Assembly (NCBI GenBank): GCA_038323965.1
Contig: JBBQHM010000025.1
Span: 1 to 23,773, forward strand
Reading direction: 5' to 3'
DNA: 23,773 nt
Origin: JBBQHM01 sp038323965
GTDB lineage: Bacteria > Verrucomicrobiota > Verrucomicrobiia > Chthoniobacterales > UBA10450
This document shows positions 1 through 7,311 of the stretch, piece after piece. Under the pieces are notes generated by a model. It searched no databases, had not been told where the DNA came from, and was given only the letters and a program-made list of their open reading frames with translations. The translations under genes were made by a program, and so were the position numbers. Positions within the stretch are counted from its first letter, which is position 1; every line of letters begins with the position of its first letter.

Positions 1-239
1 ATCAACGCGAAGGTGCTGTTGTCGGCTCCCTTGGCGACGATAAGCAAATCTGATTCGCCATGGCCGGTGCTGACGGAATGCCAGACACGATGATCAACGA
101 TCCGCGTCGGTGGCAGCTTCGACGTGGCAGTTGCGAGCCACTCTACGAATGCTGCGTCGCTCTCCACTTCTTCCATCACGAGCAAGTCCACATCCCGCTC
201 GCTTACTGCCTCGAAGGCTGGAGTGTCTCTCAACGACAT
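1..239 (-). CDS. N-terminal part of a PD-(D/E)XK-like hypothetical protein
   Basis: This frame opens with an ATG at 239 and runs without a stop off the left edge, giving 79 residues. It begins MSLRDTPAFEAVSERDVDLL, and near residues 58-72 reads VSTGHGESDLLIVAK. A Gly-Glu-x-Asp followed by a hydrophobic strand and a Lys resembles the catalytic core of PD-(D/E)XK nuclease-fold proteins, which are often annotated only as hypothetical. The start lies 8 bases beyond the stop of the esterase on the same strand, so the two may be co-transcribed, although I see no strong Shine-Dalgarno site. The C-terminal part is outside the window, so the nuclease assignment is tentative. The frame itself is convincing because of its continuity and ordinary protein composition. 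Confidence 0.6.
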   Translation of the reverse strand, partial: MSLRDTPAFEAVSERDVDLLVMEEVESDAAFVEWLATATSKLPPTRIVDHRVWHSVSTGHGESDLLIVAKGADNSTFAL

Positions 240-247
240 GTAGATAC

Positions 248-1105
248 TTACACCGGCACGGCTGCGGCGCGACCTTCGCGTACCGCGATGCGCGGCACTA
301 ACGGCGCGGTCGGCGGATACAGGAACCGCAACATCGGATCGACGCGCGCAGCCCACGCGCCTTCACTGTGGTCCGCGCCTTCTGCTTCGGTGTAATGCAG
401 GTCGTTGTGCAGCCGCCAGCCTTTTTCCACCAGCGCATCGCGCAGTGTTCGCGCGCGTTCCCAACCCGGTTCGTGCGTCCCCGTATCGATCCAGATTTTT
501 AATGGAAGCTTTCCCTCAAGACTTTCGACCATCCCGATGATGACTTGCCTGTCCCACCAGATCGATGGGGACATCACGGCGAGCCGCGAGAAAATGTGCG
601 GAAACCAAAGCCCAAGGCACATCGTGAGGAGTCCGCCTAACGAAGATCCGGCGAGCCCAGTAAACTCAGCCTCAGTCTTCGTTCGGTAGGTTTTGTCGAT
701 GTAAGGTTTCAACTCCTCGATCAGGAACCGACCATACTTCTTCGCGAGACCACGGCTGCGCTTCTTGCGCTTTGCCTCCTCGTCGATCACGCCGCGTGTC
801 GGCGCGTATTCATGAATGCGATCCTCTCCGGTGTTGGCAATCGCTACGATGATGATCGGCTCGATCAGTCTTTTACGGATTAGTCGCTGCGCCGTTTCGT
901 CCACGCCCCATTCGACCTGCGAAAATGCCGTGGCCGCGTCGAAGACATTTTGCCCGTCCTGCAGATAGAGCACCGGATATCGCAGCCGACGATTCCGGCG
1001 GTAGCCGACCGGCAGATACACCAGGATGTCGCGACGATTCCGCAGGATGCGCGATTCGAAATGCGAATGCTTGTGGATGTTGCCGGTAAGCGTGTGGTCA
1101 GACAT
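248..1105 (-). CDS. Esterase, alpha/beta hydrolase of the putative-esterase (D/Fes-like) family
   Basis: The 285-residue product looks like a serine esterase of the PF00756 type (the enterochelin-esterase/esterase D group). After an N-terminal beta domain comes YPVLYLQDGQNVF (residues 43-55), which is typical of the family. The nucleophile elbow GSSLG places the catalytic Ser at 155. H246 in GADHSEGAW is the likely catalytic His, and D207 or E212 the likely acid. No signal peptide is visible from this start, which suggests a cytoplasmic protein. The frame is open to 1183, but the first 26 residues of that longer version are low-complexity and poorly protein-like. I therefore chose the ATG at 1105, which also leaves an 86-base divergent promoter region before the next esterase. 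The substrate cannot be read from sequence. The neighbouring ATP-grasp/GCS2 genes raise the possibility that it hydrolyses an ester or amide made by them. Confidence 0.85.
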   Translation of the reverse strand: MSDHTLTGNIHKHSHFESRILRNRRDILVYLPVGYRRNRRLRYPVLYLQDGQNVFDAATAFSQVEWGVDETAQRLIRKRLIEPIIIVAIANTGEDRIHEYAPTRGVIDEEAKRKKRSRGLAKKYGRFLIEELKPYIDKTYRTKTEAEFTGLAGSSLGGLLTMCLGLWFPHIFSRLAVMSPSIWWDRQVIIGMVESLEGKLPLKIWIDTGTHEPGWERARTLRDALVEKGWRLHNDLHYTEAEGADHSEGAWAARVDPMLRFLYPPTAPLVPRIAVREGRAAAVPV

Positions 1106-1191
1106 GGAAGCGGAGACGCATCGCTGAGGAAATCGCGCTTGTCCAACCGCCTGGCCGTGGCCACTTTGTCTGCCCCTCGGCACGCCACGAT

Positions 1192-1902
1192 ATGAACGAG
1201 CGCCACATCAAATGGTTCACCCCGTACATGGGCCGGGAATTCGATATGCTCGTGTTTGGCGATGGGGGTGGACTGCCGCTCATTCTCTTTCCGACTTCAT
1301 TCGGCCGCTATTACCAGAACAAGGATTTTGGCCTGACCGACTCAGTCGCGCATTTCGTCGATAGCGGACGGCTTACCGTTTACTGCCCGGACTCGGCTGA
1401 CCTAGACAGCTTCTACAACAAAAGCATTCATCCGGCCGATCGTGTCCGGACACACATCGCGTACGAGAACGTCATCGTCGGTGACGTCTTCGATTTTGCG
1501 CGGCGCGAATGTTCGGCGCAACGAGTCGCAGTTTGCGGCGCCAGTCTCGGCGCTTATCACGCGGCCAACATAGCCTTCAAGCACCCGGACGCGGTGAGCC
1601 ACCTCATTAGCCTCAGTGGCGCCTTCGACATCGGCGATTTTTTCGACGGCTATCACGACGACAACATCTACTTCAATAGCCCTTACCAATATCTCCCGAA
1701 CATTTCCGACCCGTGGAAGTTTAACCACATGGGCATTATTCTCGGCACCGGCGAATGGGATAACACGCGACACGAATCGCTGCGCATGTCGGAGATCCTG
1801 AATTCAAAGGGCATCCGCCACTGGCTCGATGACCGGAAATGGTGCGGCCACGATTGGAACTACTGGCGCGAGATGCTGCCTTACTATTTGTCGACGATTT
1901 AA
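1192..1902 (+). CDS. Esterase-like alpha/beta hydrolase
   Basis: This is a 236-residue alpha/beta-hydrolase-fold protein, shorter than and clearly different in sequence from the divergent esterase next to it. The nucleophile elbow CGASLGAYHA puts the catalytic Ser at 118. H220 in CGHDWNYW is a good catalytic His, and D190 in GTGEWD is a plausible acid. It has no signal peptide and is probably cytoplasmic. Small single-domain esterase-family proteins of this kind are often annotated only as esterase family protein. The stop is 6 bases from the end of the convergent MutM-family gene. It is divergent from the esterase at 248-1105 with 86 bases between the starts, so the pair may share regulation. 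The substrate is unknown. A partnership with the amide-ligase genes from 2798 is inferred from proximity only. Confidence 0.82.
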   Translation: MNERHIKWFTPYMGREFDMLVFGDGGGLPLILFPTSFGRYYQNKDFGLTDSVAHFVDSGRLTVYCPDSADLDSFYNKSIHPADRVRTHIAYENVIVGDVFDFARRECSAQRVAVCGASLGAYHAANIAFKHPDAVSHLISLSGAFDIGDFFDGYHDDNIYFNSPYQYLPNISDPWKFNHMGIILGTGEWDNTRHESLRMSEILNSKGIRHWLDDRKWCGHDWNYWREMLPYYLSTI

Positions 1903-1908
1903 GAGCGG

Positions 1909-2706
1909 TCAGTGCTGGCAACGTGCGCACCAGGCCGTCGTGCGGCCGCCAACGGTGGCACGTTTTAGGGTGGTGCCATCGCGCGGACATCTGCCTGCGC
2001 GCGCCCAGCGCACATTGAGTAGCCAACTTGGCGGCGGATCGGAGAAGTCGCGTCCGATAATGCGCAATGCCTCTCGCGCTACGAAACGCGTGGCGCGATA
2101 AATCAGCGCGCGCTGCCTGGCGGTGAGTTTTCCGGTGCGGTGAGCCGGCAGGACTTTTGCGCGCCAAAGAATTTCATCCGCCATCCAATTTCCGATACCG
2201 GAGAAGCCCGATTGCATGAGCAGAACGGCTTTGATCGGCGCTTTCGCGTGGCGAATCAGAAATCGATCGAAGAACGCGCGCGTAAACCCGGGCGAGATGA
2301 TCTCCGGCGGATCGTCGTCGCTCCACCACGGCTGCGTATTTTTGCCATGATGAAACTGCACCCGACCGAACTGACGCGCATCGCGAAAAACGAGGGTTCG
2401 CTTCGCCAGCGACAGCACCAGATGATCATGCTTTTCAGCCCTGTAATCAGCGGGCGCGCTCCACATTTTTCCCGACATGCCGAGATGCAGGCCAAGACAG
2501 TTATCGTCCGAAAACCGGAAGAGCATCCGCTTACCGCGCGCCTCGGACCGAAGCAGTCGCTTCCCGCTCAGCGCGCGGACGAGCGCGCGCGTGTTCGTGC
2601 CACGAAAAATCCGCTTCTCCGCATGCAGCGCAACACCGAGCACGGTCTCGCGCATTCCCGCATCCCATTGGCGTCGGTAGAATTCAACCTCGGCAAGTTC
2701 CGGCAC
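1909..2706 (-). CDS. mutM: Formamidopyrimidine-DNA glycosylase family protein (MutM/Nei-like)
   Basis: This is a base-excision-repair glycosylase/AP lyase of 265 residues, a normal length for the family. The N-terminus MPELAEVE provides the catalytic Pro (residue 2) and Glu (residue 3) seen in MPELPEVE proteins. K59 in ARGKRML is the conserved beta-clamp lysine. LGLHLGMSGK (71-80), the helix-two-turn-helix segment FSGIGNWMADEILW (168-181) and the C-terminal GGRTTAWCARCQ (253-264) all fit. The zinc finger is unusual. The normal pattern is C-x2-C-x16-C-x2-C, but here the second Cys is Asp 243 (C240, D243, C260, C263) with spacing kept. It may still bind zinc through Asp, or bind it weakly. Whether it prefers 8-oxoguanine (Fpg) or oxidised pyrimidines (Nei) cannot be told, so the symbol is provisional. 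Confidence 0.88.
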   Translation of the reverse strand: MPELAEVEFYRRQWDAGMRETVLGVALHAEKRIFRGTNTRALVRALSGKRLLRSEARGKRMLFRFSDDNCLGLHLGMSGKMWSAPADYRAEKHDHLVLSLAKRTLVFRDARQFGRVQFHHGKNTQPWWSDDDPPEIISPGFTRAFFDRFLIRHAKAPIKAVLLMQSGFSGIGNWMADEILWRAKVLPAHRTGKLTARQRALIYRATRFVAREALRIIGRDFSDPPPSWLLNVRWARAGRCPRDGTTLKRATVGGRTTAWCARCQH

Positions 2707-2797
2707 AAGGCATCATACGCATTAGAAACTGGCGCGGCGACATTACTCGACTACGCTTTTCGCCCCGCTGCATCCGGACGACCTAACGAACAAGCGC

Positions 2798-3763
2798 ATG
2801 AAAAAAATCGGCATTCTCTACGGGCAGGAAAACTCGTTTCCACCTGCATTCATCGAGCGCGTAAACCAAAAATCAGGCGGCAAGGATTTTGTCGCTGAGC
2901 CGGTGAAGATCGACAAGGTCATCCAGGGCGAATCCGCCGGTTACGATGTCATCATCGATCGCATATCCCAGGATGTGCCCTTCTATCGCGGCTGGCTGAA
3001 AAACGAAGCGCTGACCGGATGCTCGGTGGTGAACAACCCGTTCTGGTGGAGCGCGGACGAGAAGTTTTTCAATAACGCCCTGGCTACAAAGATCGGCGTC
3101 GCCGTTCCCAAAACGGTGCTCCTGCCCTCCCACGAAATTCCGCCCGACACGAGTGCGGGCTCGTTCCGTAACCTCGCTTACCCACTCGATTGGGAAGCGA
3201 TGTTTGCCTACATCGGCTGGCCTGCGTTCTTCAAACCATTCGCCGGCGGCGGGTGGAAGAATGTCTACCGCTTAAACAATCCGGGAGAGTTTTATCGCGC
3301 CTACAGCGAAACCGGCCAGCTCGTGATGATGCTGCAGGAGGAAGTGAAGTTCGATATGTACTTCCGTTGCTACTCCATCGATCAGCGCAACGTCCGCATC
3401 ATGCCCTACGAGCCGCGCAATCCGTATCACTTGCGCTATCAAACCGAATGGAAAACCCCGCGCGCGATTCTCGCCAAAGTGGAGGAAGGCGTGCTCGCGC
3501 TAAACCATTACCTCGGCTACGACCTCAATACGGTTGAGTTCGCGATACGGGACGGCGTGCCGCTCGCCATCGACTTTTGCAACCCCGCACCGGACGCCGA
3601 AGTGACCTCGGTTGGACAGGCAAATTTCGACTGGGTGGTCGAAGCCGTCTCCGACATGGCCATCCGCAAAGCGCGCGAGCATCAACCCGGCAAGGACAAC
3701 CTGAGCTGGGGCAAGTTTATGCAAGCCGCCGTGACGAAGCGCAAATTAAGCGAGCTAAAATAA
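2798..3763 (+). CDS. ATP-grasp domain ligase of unknown substrate
   Basis: The 321-residue protein has an ATP-grasp layout. A pre-ATP-grasp domain occupies residues 1-100. WPAFFKPFAGGGWKNV follows (141-156), with the ATP-binding Lys 146 and a glycine-rich loop. MLQEEV supplies Glu 181, and the C-terminal strand NTVEFAIRDGVPLAIDFCNP (244-263) carries E247, D259 and N262 in the positions that bind metal-ATP. ATP-grasp enzymes join a carboxylate to an amine or thiol through an acyl-phosphate, so this is probably an amide ligase. It differs from the classical members RimK, D-Ala-D-Ala ligase and glutathione synthetase. Its start is 91 bases from the divergent mutM-like gene. A palindromic repeat begins two bases after its stop, so it is probably transcribed separately from the three ligase/peptidase genes that follow. 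The substrate is unknown. Confidence 0.85.
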   Translation: MKKIGILYGQENSFPPAFIERVNQKSGGKDFVAEPVKIDKVIQGESAGYDVIIDRISQDVPFYRGWLKNEALTGCSVVNNPFWWSADEKFFNNALATKIGVAVPKTVLLPSHEIPPDTSAGSFRNLAYPLDWEAMFAYIGWPAFFKPFAGGGWKNVYRLNNPGEFYRAYSETGQLVMMLQEEVKFDMYFRCYSIDQRNVRIMPYEPRNPYHLRYQTEWKTPRAILAKVEEGVLALNHYLGYDLNTVEFAIRDGVPLAIDFCNPAPDAEVTSVGQANFDWVVEAVSDMAIRKAREHQPGKDNLSWGKFMQAAVTKRKLSELK

Positions 3764-3764
3764 C

Positions 3765-3865
3765 GGTCATCCCGAGCGGAGCGCAGCGCAGTCGAGGGAC
3801 CCCGTAGGGAAAGAGCGATCCCGCTAGTTATTCCACGGGGTCCCTCGACTCCGCTCGGGATGACC
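3765..3865. repeat. Dispersed palindromic repeat, copy 1 (terminator-like)
   Basis: This is a long inverted repeat. The left arm at 3765-3805 begins GGTCATCCCGAGCGGAG and ends GTCGAGGGACCCCGT. The right arm at 3835-3865 is its reverse complement, except that the left arm carries 10 extra bases made of GCGCA/GAGCG-type microrepeats. The arms pair over 16 and 15 bases on either side of that bulge. The loop is about 29 bases. The element starts two bases after the stop of the ATP-grasp gene and would form a very stable hairpin in RNA. It has no U-tract, so termination there is plausible but not proved. A second copy lies at 21817-21908. Confidence 0.9.
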
Positions 3866-3867
3866 AT

Positions 3868-3897
3868 TTGAGAGGTTGCTCGCCCTACAAAAATAAT
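3868..3897 (+). promoter_or_regulatory. Sigma70-like promoter for the GCS2/M29/ATP-grasp operon
   Basis: TTGAGA at 3868-3873 matches the -35 consensus at 5 of 6 positions. AATAAT at 3892-3897 matches the -10 consensus at 5 of 6, with an 18-base spacer. It lies just after the palindromic repeat and would start transcription near 3904, about 40 bases before the GCS2 start codon. This is the best promoter-like match I noticed in the window. Confidence 0.5.
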
Positions 3898-3924
3898 CTG
3901 TGTAAATCCGCGAAATCTGCGGAT
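3895..3924. repeat. ATCTGTG/ATCCGCG-type motif forming a hairpin in the operon leader
   Basis: The segment reads AATCTGTGTAAATCC followed by GCGAAATCTGCGGAT. It contains an inverted repeat, ATCCGC (3906-3911) and GCGGAT (3919-3924), with a 7-base loop. The alternating ATCTGTG/ATCTGCG wording resembles short motifs that recur between genes in many bacterial genomes. Its position at the predicted transcription start puts the hairpin at the very 5' end of the operon mRNA, where it could stabilise the transcript. Only one copy is visible here, so calling it a dispersed repeat rests on general familiarity. Confidence 0.4.
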
Positions 3925-3944
3925 GCTTTTCTTTCGCAGGCGCC

Positions 3945-5081
3945 ATGAAAGAGCATCAGTTTACCCTCGGGATTGAAGAAGAGTTCGCGATCGTCGATCC
4001 GCAAACGCGCGAACTGAAATCCCATATCCAGGAAATTCTGGAGGGCGGTAAAGTCACGCTCAAGGAACAGATCAAGCCGGAGATGCATCAGTCCGTCGTC
4101 GAGCTTGGCACCGAGATTTGCCAGGACATCGCCGATGCCCGGAAGCACGTCGTCCAGCTTCGCGGCGAGCTGGCGAACCTTGCCGGACGCGCCAACCTTA
4201 AGATCGCTTCGGCGGGCACGCATCCATTCTCACATTGGCGCGATCAACTCATCACCGAGGGCGAACGCTACAAGGAGATCGTGCGGGACATGCAGCTGCT
4301 GGCGCGCGCCAATCTCATCTTCGGACTGCACGTCCATGTCGGTATTCCGGATCGCGAAACGGCGATCCAGGTGATGAACCAGGCGCGCTACTTTCTGCCA
4401 CACATTTATGCCCTTTCGGTCAATTCGCCCTTCTGGGTGGGACACGACACCGGACTTAAAGGGTATCGCCTGAAAATCTTCGAGCGCTTCCCGCGCACCG
4501 GAATTCCCGATGCCTTCGAGTCGCTCTCCGAGTACGACGATTACTGCAAACTTCTCGTTAAGACGGGTTGCATCGATAACGCGAAGAAAATTTGGTGGGA
4601 CATCCGACTGCATCCGTTTTTCGACACGCTCGAAGTGCGCGTATGCGATGCGCAATCCCGCGTCGAAGACACGCTCGCCATCGCCGCGTTGATCCAGGCT
4701 GTGATCGTAAAACTGCACAAGCTCGTCCGGCAGAACACGACGTTCCGGGTTTATCGCCGACGTCTGCTGGATGAAAACCGCTGGCGCGCCGCGCGCTACG
4801 GTATCGGGGGAAAGCTCATCGATTTCGGCAAGCAGGCCGAGGTGGAAGCGCGCAGCTTAATTCACGAGATCGTAGATTTTGTAACGCCTGAAGTTGACGA
4901 ACTTGGCAGTCACCGGGAAATCGCGCACGTCGATCGTATTCTTCGCGAAGGGACGGGCGCTGACCGTCAGCTGCACAAATTTGCCGAGACCGGCGATATC
5001 AAATCAGTAGTCGATCAGATCGTCGACGAAACCTACGAAGGTCTTGATGTTTCACAGACGCAACTGCCGCTCGCATCTTAA
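3945..5081 (+). CDS. YbdK/GCS2-family carboxylate-amine ligase
   Basis: The 378-residue protein belongs to the glutamate-cysteine ligase type 2 family (PF04107; YbdK-like). These enzymes use a glutamine-synthetase-like fold to join a carboxylate to an amine with ATP. Visible hallmarks are the opening GIEEEF (9-14), GLHVHVGI (127-134), LSVNSPFW (157-164), WWDIRLHP (217-224) and LEVRVCD (229-235). These supply the acidic metal ligands and the ATP-site Arg and His residues. Length is normal. YbdK homologues can have weak glutamate-cysteine ligase activity, but most have unknown natural substrates. It is the first gene of a tight unit: the M29 homologue starts 4 bases after its stop, and the ATP-grasp-like gene follows 5 bases after that. 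A promoter lies at 3868-3897. The context argues for a dedicated small-molecule or peptide ligase rather than general glutathione synthesis. Confidence 0.93.
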   Translation: MKEHQFTLGIEEEFAIVDPQTRELKSHIQEILEGGKVTLKEQIKPEMHQSVVELGTEICQDIADARKHVVQLRGELANLAGRANLKIASAGTHPFSHWRDQLITEGERYKEIVRDMQLLARANLIFGLHVHVGIPDRETAIQVMNQARYFLPHIYALSVNSPFWVGHDTGLKGYRLKIFERFPRTGIPDAFESLSEYDDYCKLLVKTGCIDNAKKIWWDIRLHPFFDTLEVRVCDAQSRVEDTLAIAALIQAVIVKLHKLVRQNTTFRVYRRRLLDENRWRAARYGIGGKLIDFGKQAEVEARSLIHEIVDFVTPEVDELGSHREIAHVDRILREGTGADRQLHKFAETGDIKSVVDQIVDETYEGLDVSQTQLPLAS

Positions 5082-5085
5082 ATTT

Positions 5086-6111
5086 ATGCCGGACCGTCAC
5101 GCTACTGATCCGATTGCCGTCGATCCCGATTTAATCCCGGGCGCACGCAATGCGATCCGCGTCTGCCTGCGGGTAAAGCCGGCAGAACGGGTTACGATTA
5201 TTACCGACGAAGCAACGCTCGATATCGCAGCGGCGTTACAATGCGAGATTGAGGAGACGGGCGCACAGCACGTGCTTTTTGTGCTCGAGAATTATTCGCC
5301 GCGGCCACTGACCGATATGCCGCGGACGATATTGGATGATCTTGCCACGTCTCAAGTCTCGATCTTTTGCGCGCAAGTGCAGCGCGGTGAACTCGGCTCG
5401 CGCATGCAAATGAGCGATGTGGTGAACAAGCATCGCATCCGCCACGCGCACATGGTGAACATCACGCGCGCGATCATGCTGGAAGGAATGCGCGCCGATT
5501 TTCTCGCGGTGGATGCGTTGAGTCAGCGGCTCGTGGAACGAGCGCGGATGACCGAGCGCGTGACATGTAAGACGCCGCATGGAACCGAATTCGAGGCCGA
5601 GATATCGCCCAAGCTGAAGTGGTTAAAGACAAGCGGCATCATCACGCCGGACAAATGGGGCAACCTTCCCGGCGGCGAGATTTTCACCTCACCTGGTAAC
5701 ACCAACGGCACCTTCGTGGTCGACGGAGTGGTGGGTGATTACCTCTGCGCCAAGTACGGCGACATCGAGGCAACGCCGTTGACGATCGAGGTCGAAGACA
5801 ATCGAATTCGCGCAATGCGATGCGACAACATCGATCTTTTGCGCGACTTCACTGCCTATACCAGCACGGATGCGAATAGTAATCGCGTCGGAGAATTTGC
5901 CATCGGTACGAACACCGCCTGCACGCGCGTGATCGGCAACATTCTACAGGACGAAAAAATTCCGGGCATTCACATCGCGTTCGGCCATCCCTACTCCGAG
6001 CACACCGGCGCCGACTGGTTTTCCAAAACGCACATCGACTGCGTTGGGCGTAACTTCGATATCTGGTTCGATGGCGATCAGGTCATGCGCGGTGGCAAGT
6101 TTCTGATCTAG
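5086..6111 (+). CDS. M29-type metallopeptidase (aminopeptidase T-like)
   Basis: The 341-residue protein matches the M29 (thermophilic aminopeptidase/AmpT) family. The two-metal ligand set appears complete: E198 in NLPGGEIFTSP, E270 in GEFAIGTN, H296 and Y303 in IHIAFGHPY with the family's seven-residue spacing, then H316 and D318 in KTHIDCVGR. It has no signal peptide, so it is probably cytoplasmic. The frame is open from 5044, but the ATG at 5086, 4 bases after the GCS2 stop, is the natural start. The 5044 start would put 38 bases inside the upstream gene. Classical M29 enzymes are somewhat longer (about 400 residues), so this is a compact member. An aminopeptidase between two amide ligases suggests it trims, recycles or unmasks an aminoacyl product. 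That role is inference from context. Confidence 0.85.
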   Translation: MPDRHATDPIAVDPDLIPGARNAIRVCLRVKPAERVTIITDEATLDIAAALQCEIEETGAQHVLFVLENYSPRPLTDMPRTILDDLATSQVSIFCAQVQRGELGSRMQMSDVVNKHRIRHAHMVNITRAIMLEGMRADFLAVDALSQRLVERARMTERVTCKTPHGTEFEAEISPKLKWLKTSGIITPDKWGNLPGGEIFTSPGNTNGTFVVDGVVGDYLCAKYGDIEATPLTIEVEDNRIRAMRCDNIDLLRDFTAYTSTDANSNRVGEFAIGTNTACTRVIGNILQDEKIPGIHIAFGHPYSEHTGADWFSKTHIDCVGRNFDIWFDGDQVMRGGKFLI

Positions 6112-6116
6112 CGGCG

Positions 6117-7307
6117 ATGCATCCCGAGCTGCGCGCGCGGTTCAACGCGGACTTCACGCCCGCGAAATATGACGCTTTGATCAACTGTCTTAACACGACG
6201 GAGTATTGGCCGTCTCATTTCCGCACGGCGGAGTCTCCCCTATTTTTAACGCGCGAATTCACCGAGGAAATCGTCACGGCAGCGAACGAAATTGTAGATC
6301 TGACGCGAACGCCTGAATTTATGCGGCATGCGGCGGATGCGGTCCCGGACGGGCTCAGCGTACCGAACGAAAGCCCGCATCCGAATTTCATTGCGGTCGA
6401 TTTCGGTGTCTGTAACTACGAGGGCCGGCTTGTCCCGCGGCTGATTGAGCTACAAGGCTTTCCGAGTTTATACGGATTCCAATTCCTGCTGCTGGATTGC
6501 ATGAGGCGGGCGTATCCATCGATTCCGTCTGCCTGGACCTCGGCGTTTGGCGGCATTCATGATGACGACTACCTGGGACTTCTCCGCCGCGCCATCTTTG
6601 GTGAGTGCGAGCCGGAGAACGTAATTTTACTCGAGATCGAGCCGGAGAAACAAAACACACGGATCGATTTTGCCTCTACGGAGCGACTCCTTGGCATCAC
6701 TCCAGTTTGTGTAACGAAGATTAGAAAGCATAAACGCCGCCTATTCTACGACCGCGCCGGGCGCGAAGTGAGGATCGATCGAGTTTTCAACCGCGTAATC
6801 TTCGACGAGCTGTTGCGACGCCGCGACTTGCAGTTGGCCTTTAGTTTCCAAGACGACCTTGAAATCGAATGGGCCGGACATCCGAATTGGTATTTTCGAA
6901 TCAGCAAGCATTCACTGCCATTCTTGAACACCAACTATACTTCGCCAGCCTACTTTGCGGATGAGTTTCCTCGTGGAGAATCCCTCCACGACTTTGTTCT
7001 AAAACCGCTCTATTCATTTGCCGGCGCCGGGGTAGACCTCGCGCCCACCGCGCAAAAGCTTTCGGCGTTGGAGAAGCCCCACGAATGGATCCTGCAGACA
7101 AAAGTGACTTATGCGGATTTTGTTGCGACACCCGATGACAAAAAATCGAAGGCGGAAATTCGCATGTTGTATGTGTGGCCGGACGATGGTTCCCCGATTC
7201 TGGTTAATAACCTAGTCCGGATGAGTCAGGGCGAGATGATGGGCGTCAAGTTCAACAAAGACAAGACCTGGGTGGGATCAAGTATCGCGCTGCGTCAGCG
7301 AGATTGA
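6117..7307 (+). CDS. Divergent ATP-grasp-like protein, function unknown
   Basis: The 396-residue protein resembles no well-known enzyme closely, but its second half looks like an ATP-grasp core. FVLKPLYSFAGAGVDL (293-308) has a Lys (K296) followed by a glycine-rich loop. EWILQTKV (323-330) resembles the hinge segment, AEIRMLYVW (346-354) resembles the central strand with its Arg, and ILVNNLVRMSQGE (361-373) carries Asn and Arg where such enzymes bind metal-ATP. The N-terminal half (AVDFGVCNYEG at 93-103, LIELQGFPSLYGFQ at 109-122) could be the substrate domain. It starts 5 bases after the M29 stop and is the last gene of the unit. It ends 4 bases from the convergent kbl stop. I infer a second amide ligase acting with the GCS2 protein. 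A degenerate or structural ATP-grasp protein is the main alternative. Confidence 0.7.
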   Translation: MHPELRARFNADFTPAKYDALINCLNTTEYWPSHFRTAESPLFLTREFTEEIVTAANEIVDLTRTPEFMRHAADAVPDGLSVPNESPHPNFIAVDFGVCNYEGRLVPRLIELQGFPSLYGFQFLLLDCMRRAYPSIPSAWTSAFGGIHDDDYLGLLRRAIFGECEPENVILLEIEPEKQNTRIDFASTERLLGITPVCVTKIRKHKRRLFYDRAGREVRIDRVFNRVIFDELLRRRDLQLAFSFQDDLEIEWAGHPNWYFRISKHSLPFLNTNYTSPAYFADEFPRGESLHDFVLKPLYSFAGAGVDLAPTAQKLSALEKPHEWILQTKVTYADFVATPDDKKSKAEIRMLYVWPDDGSPILVNNLVRMSQGEMMGVKFNKDKTWVGSSIALRQRD

Positions 7308-7311
7308 ACTG

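Noticed and set aside
2140..2898. Long plus-strand open frame (252 codons)
   Set aside because: It lies antisense to the MutM-family gene, which has clear catalytic motifs, and its own translation is Arg-rich and family-less.
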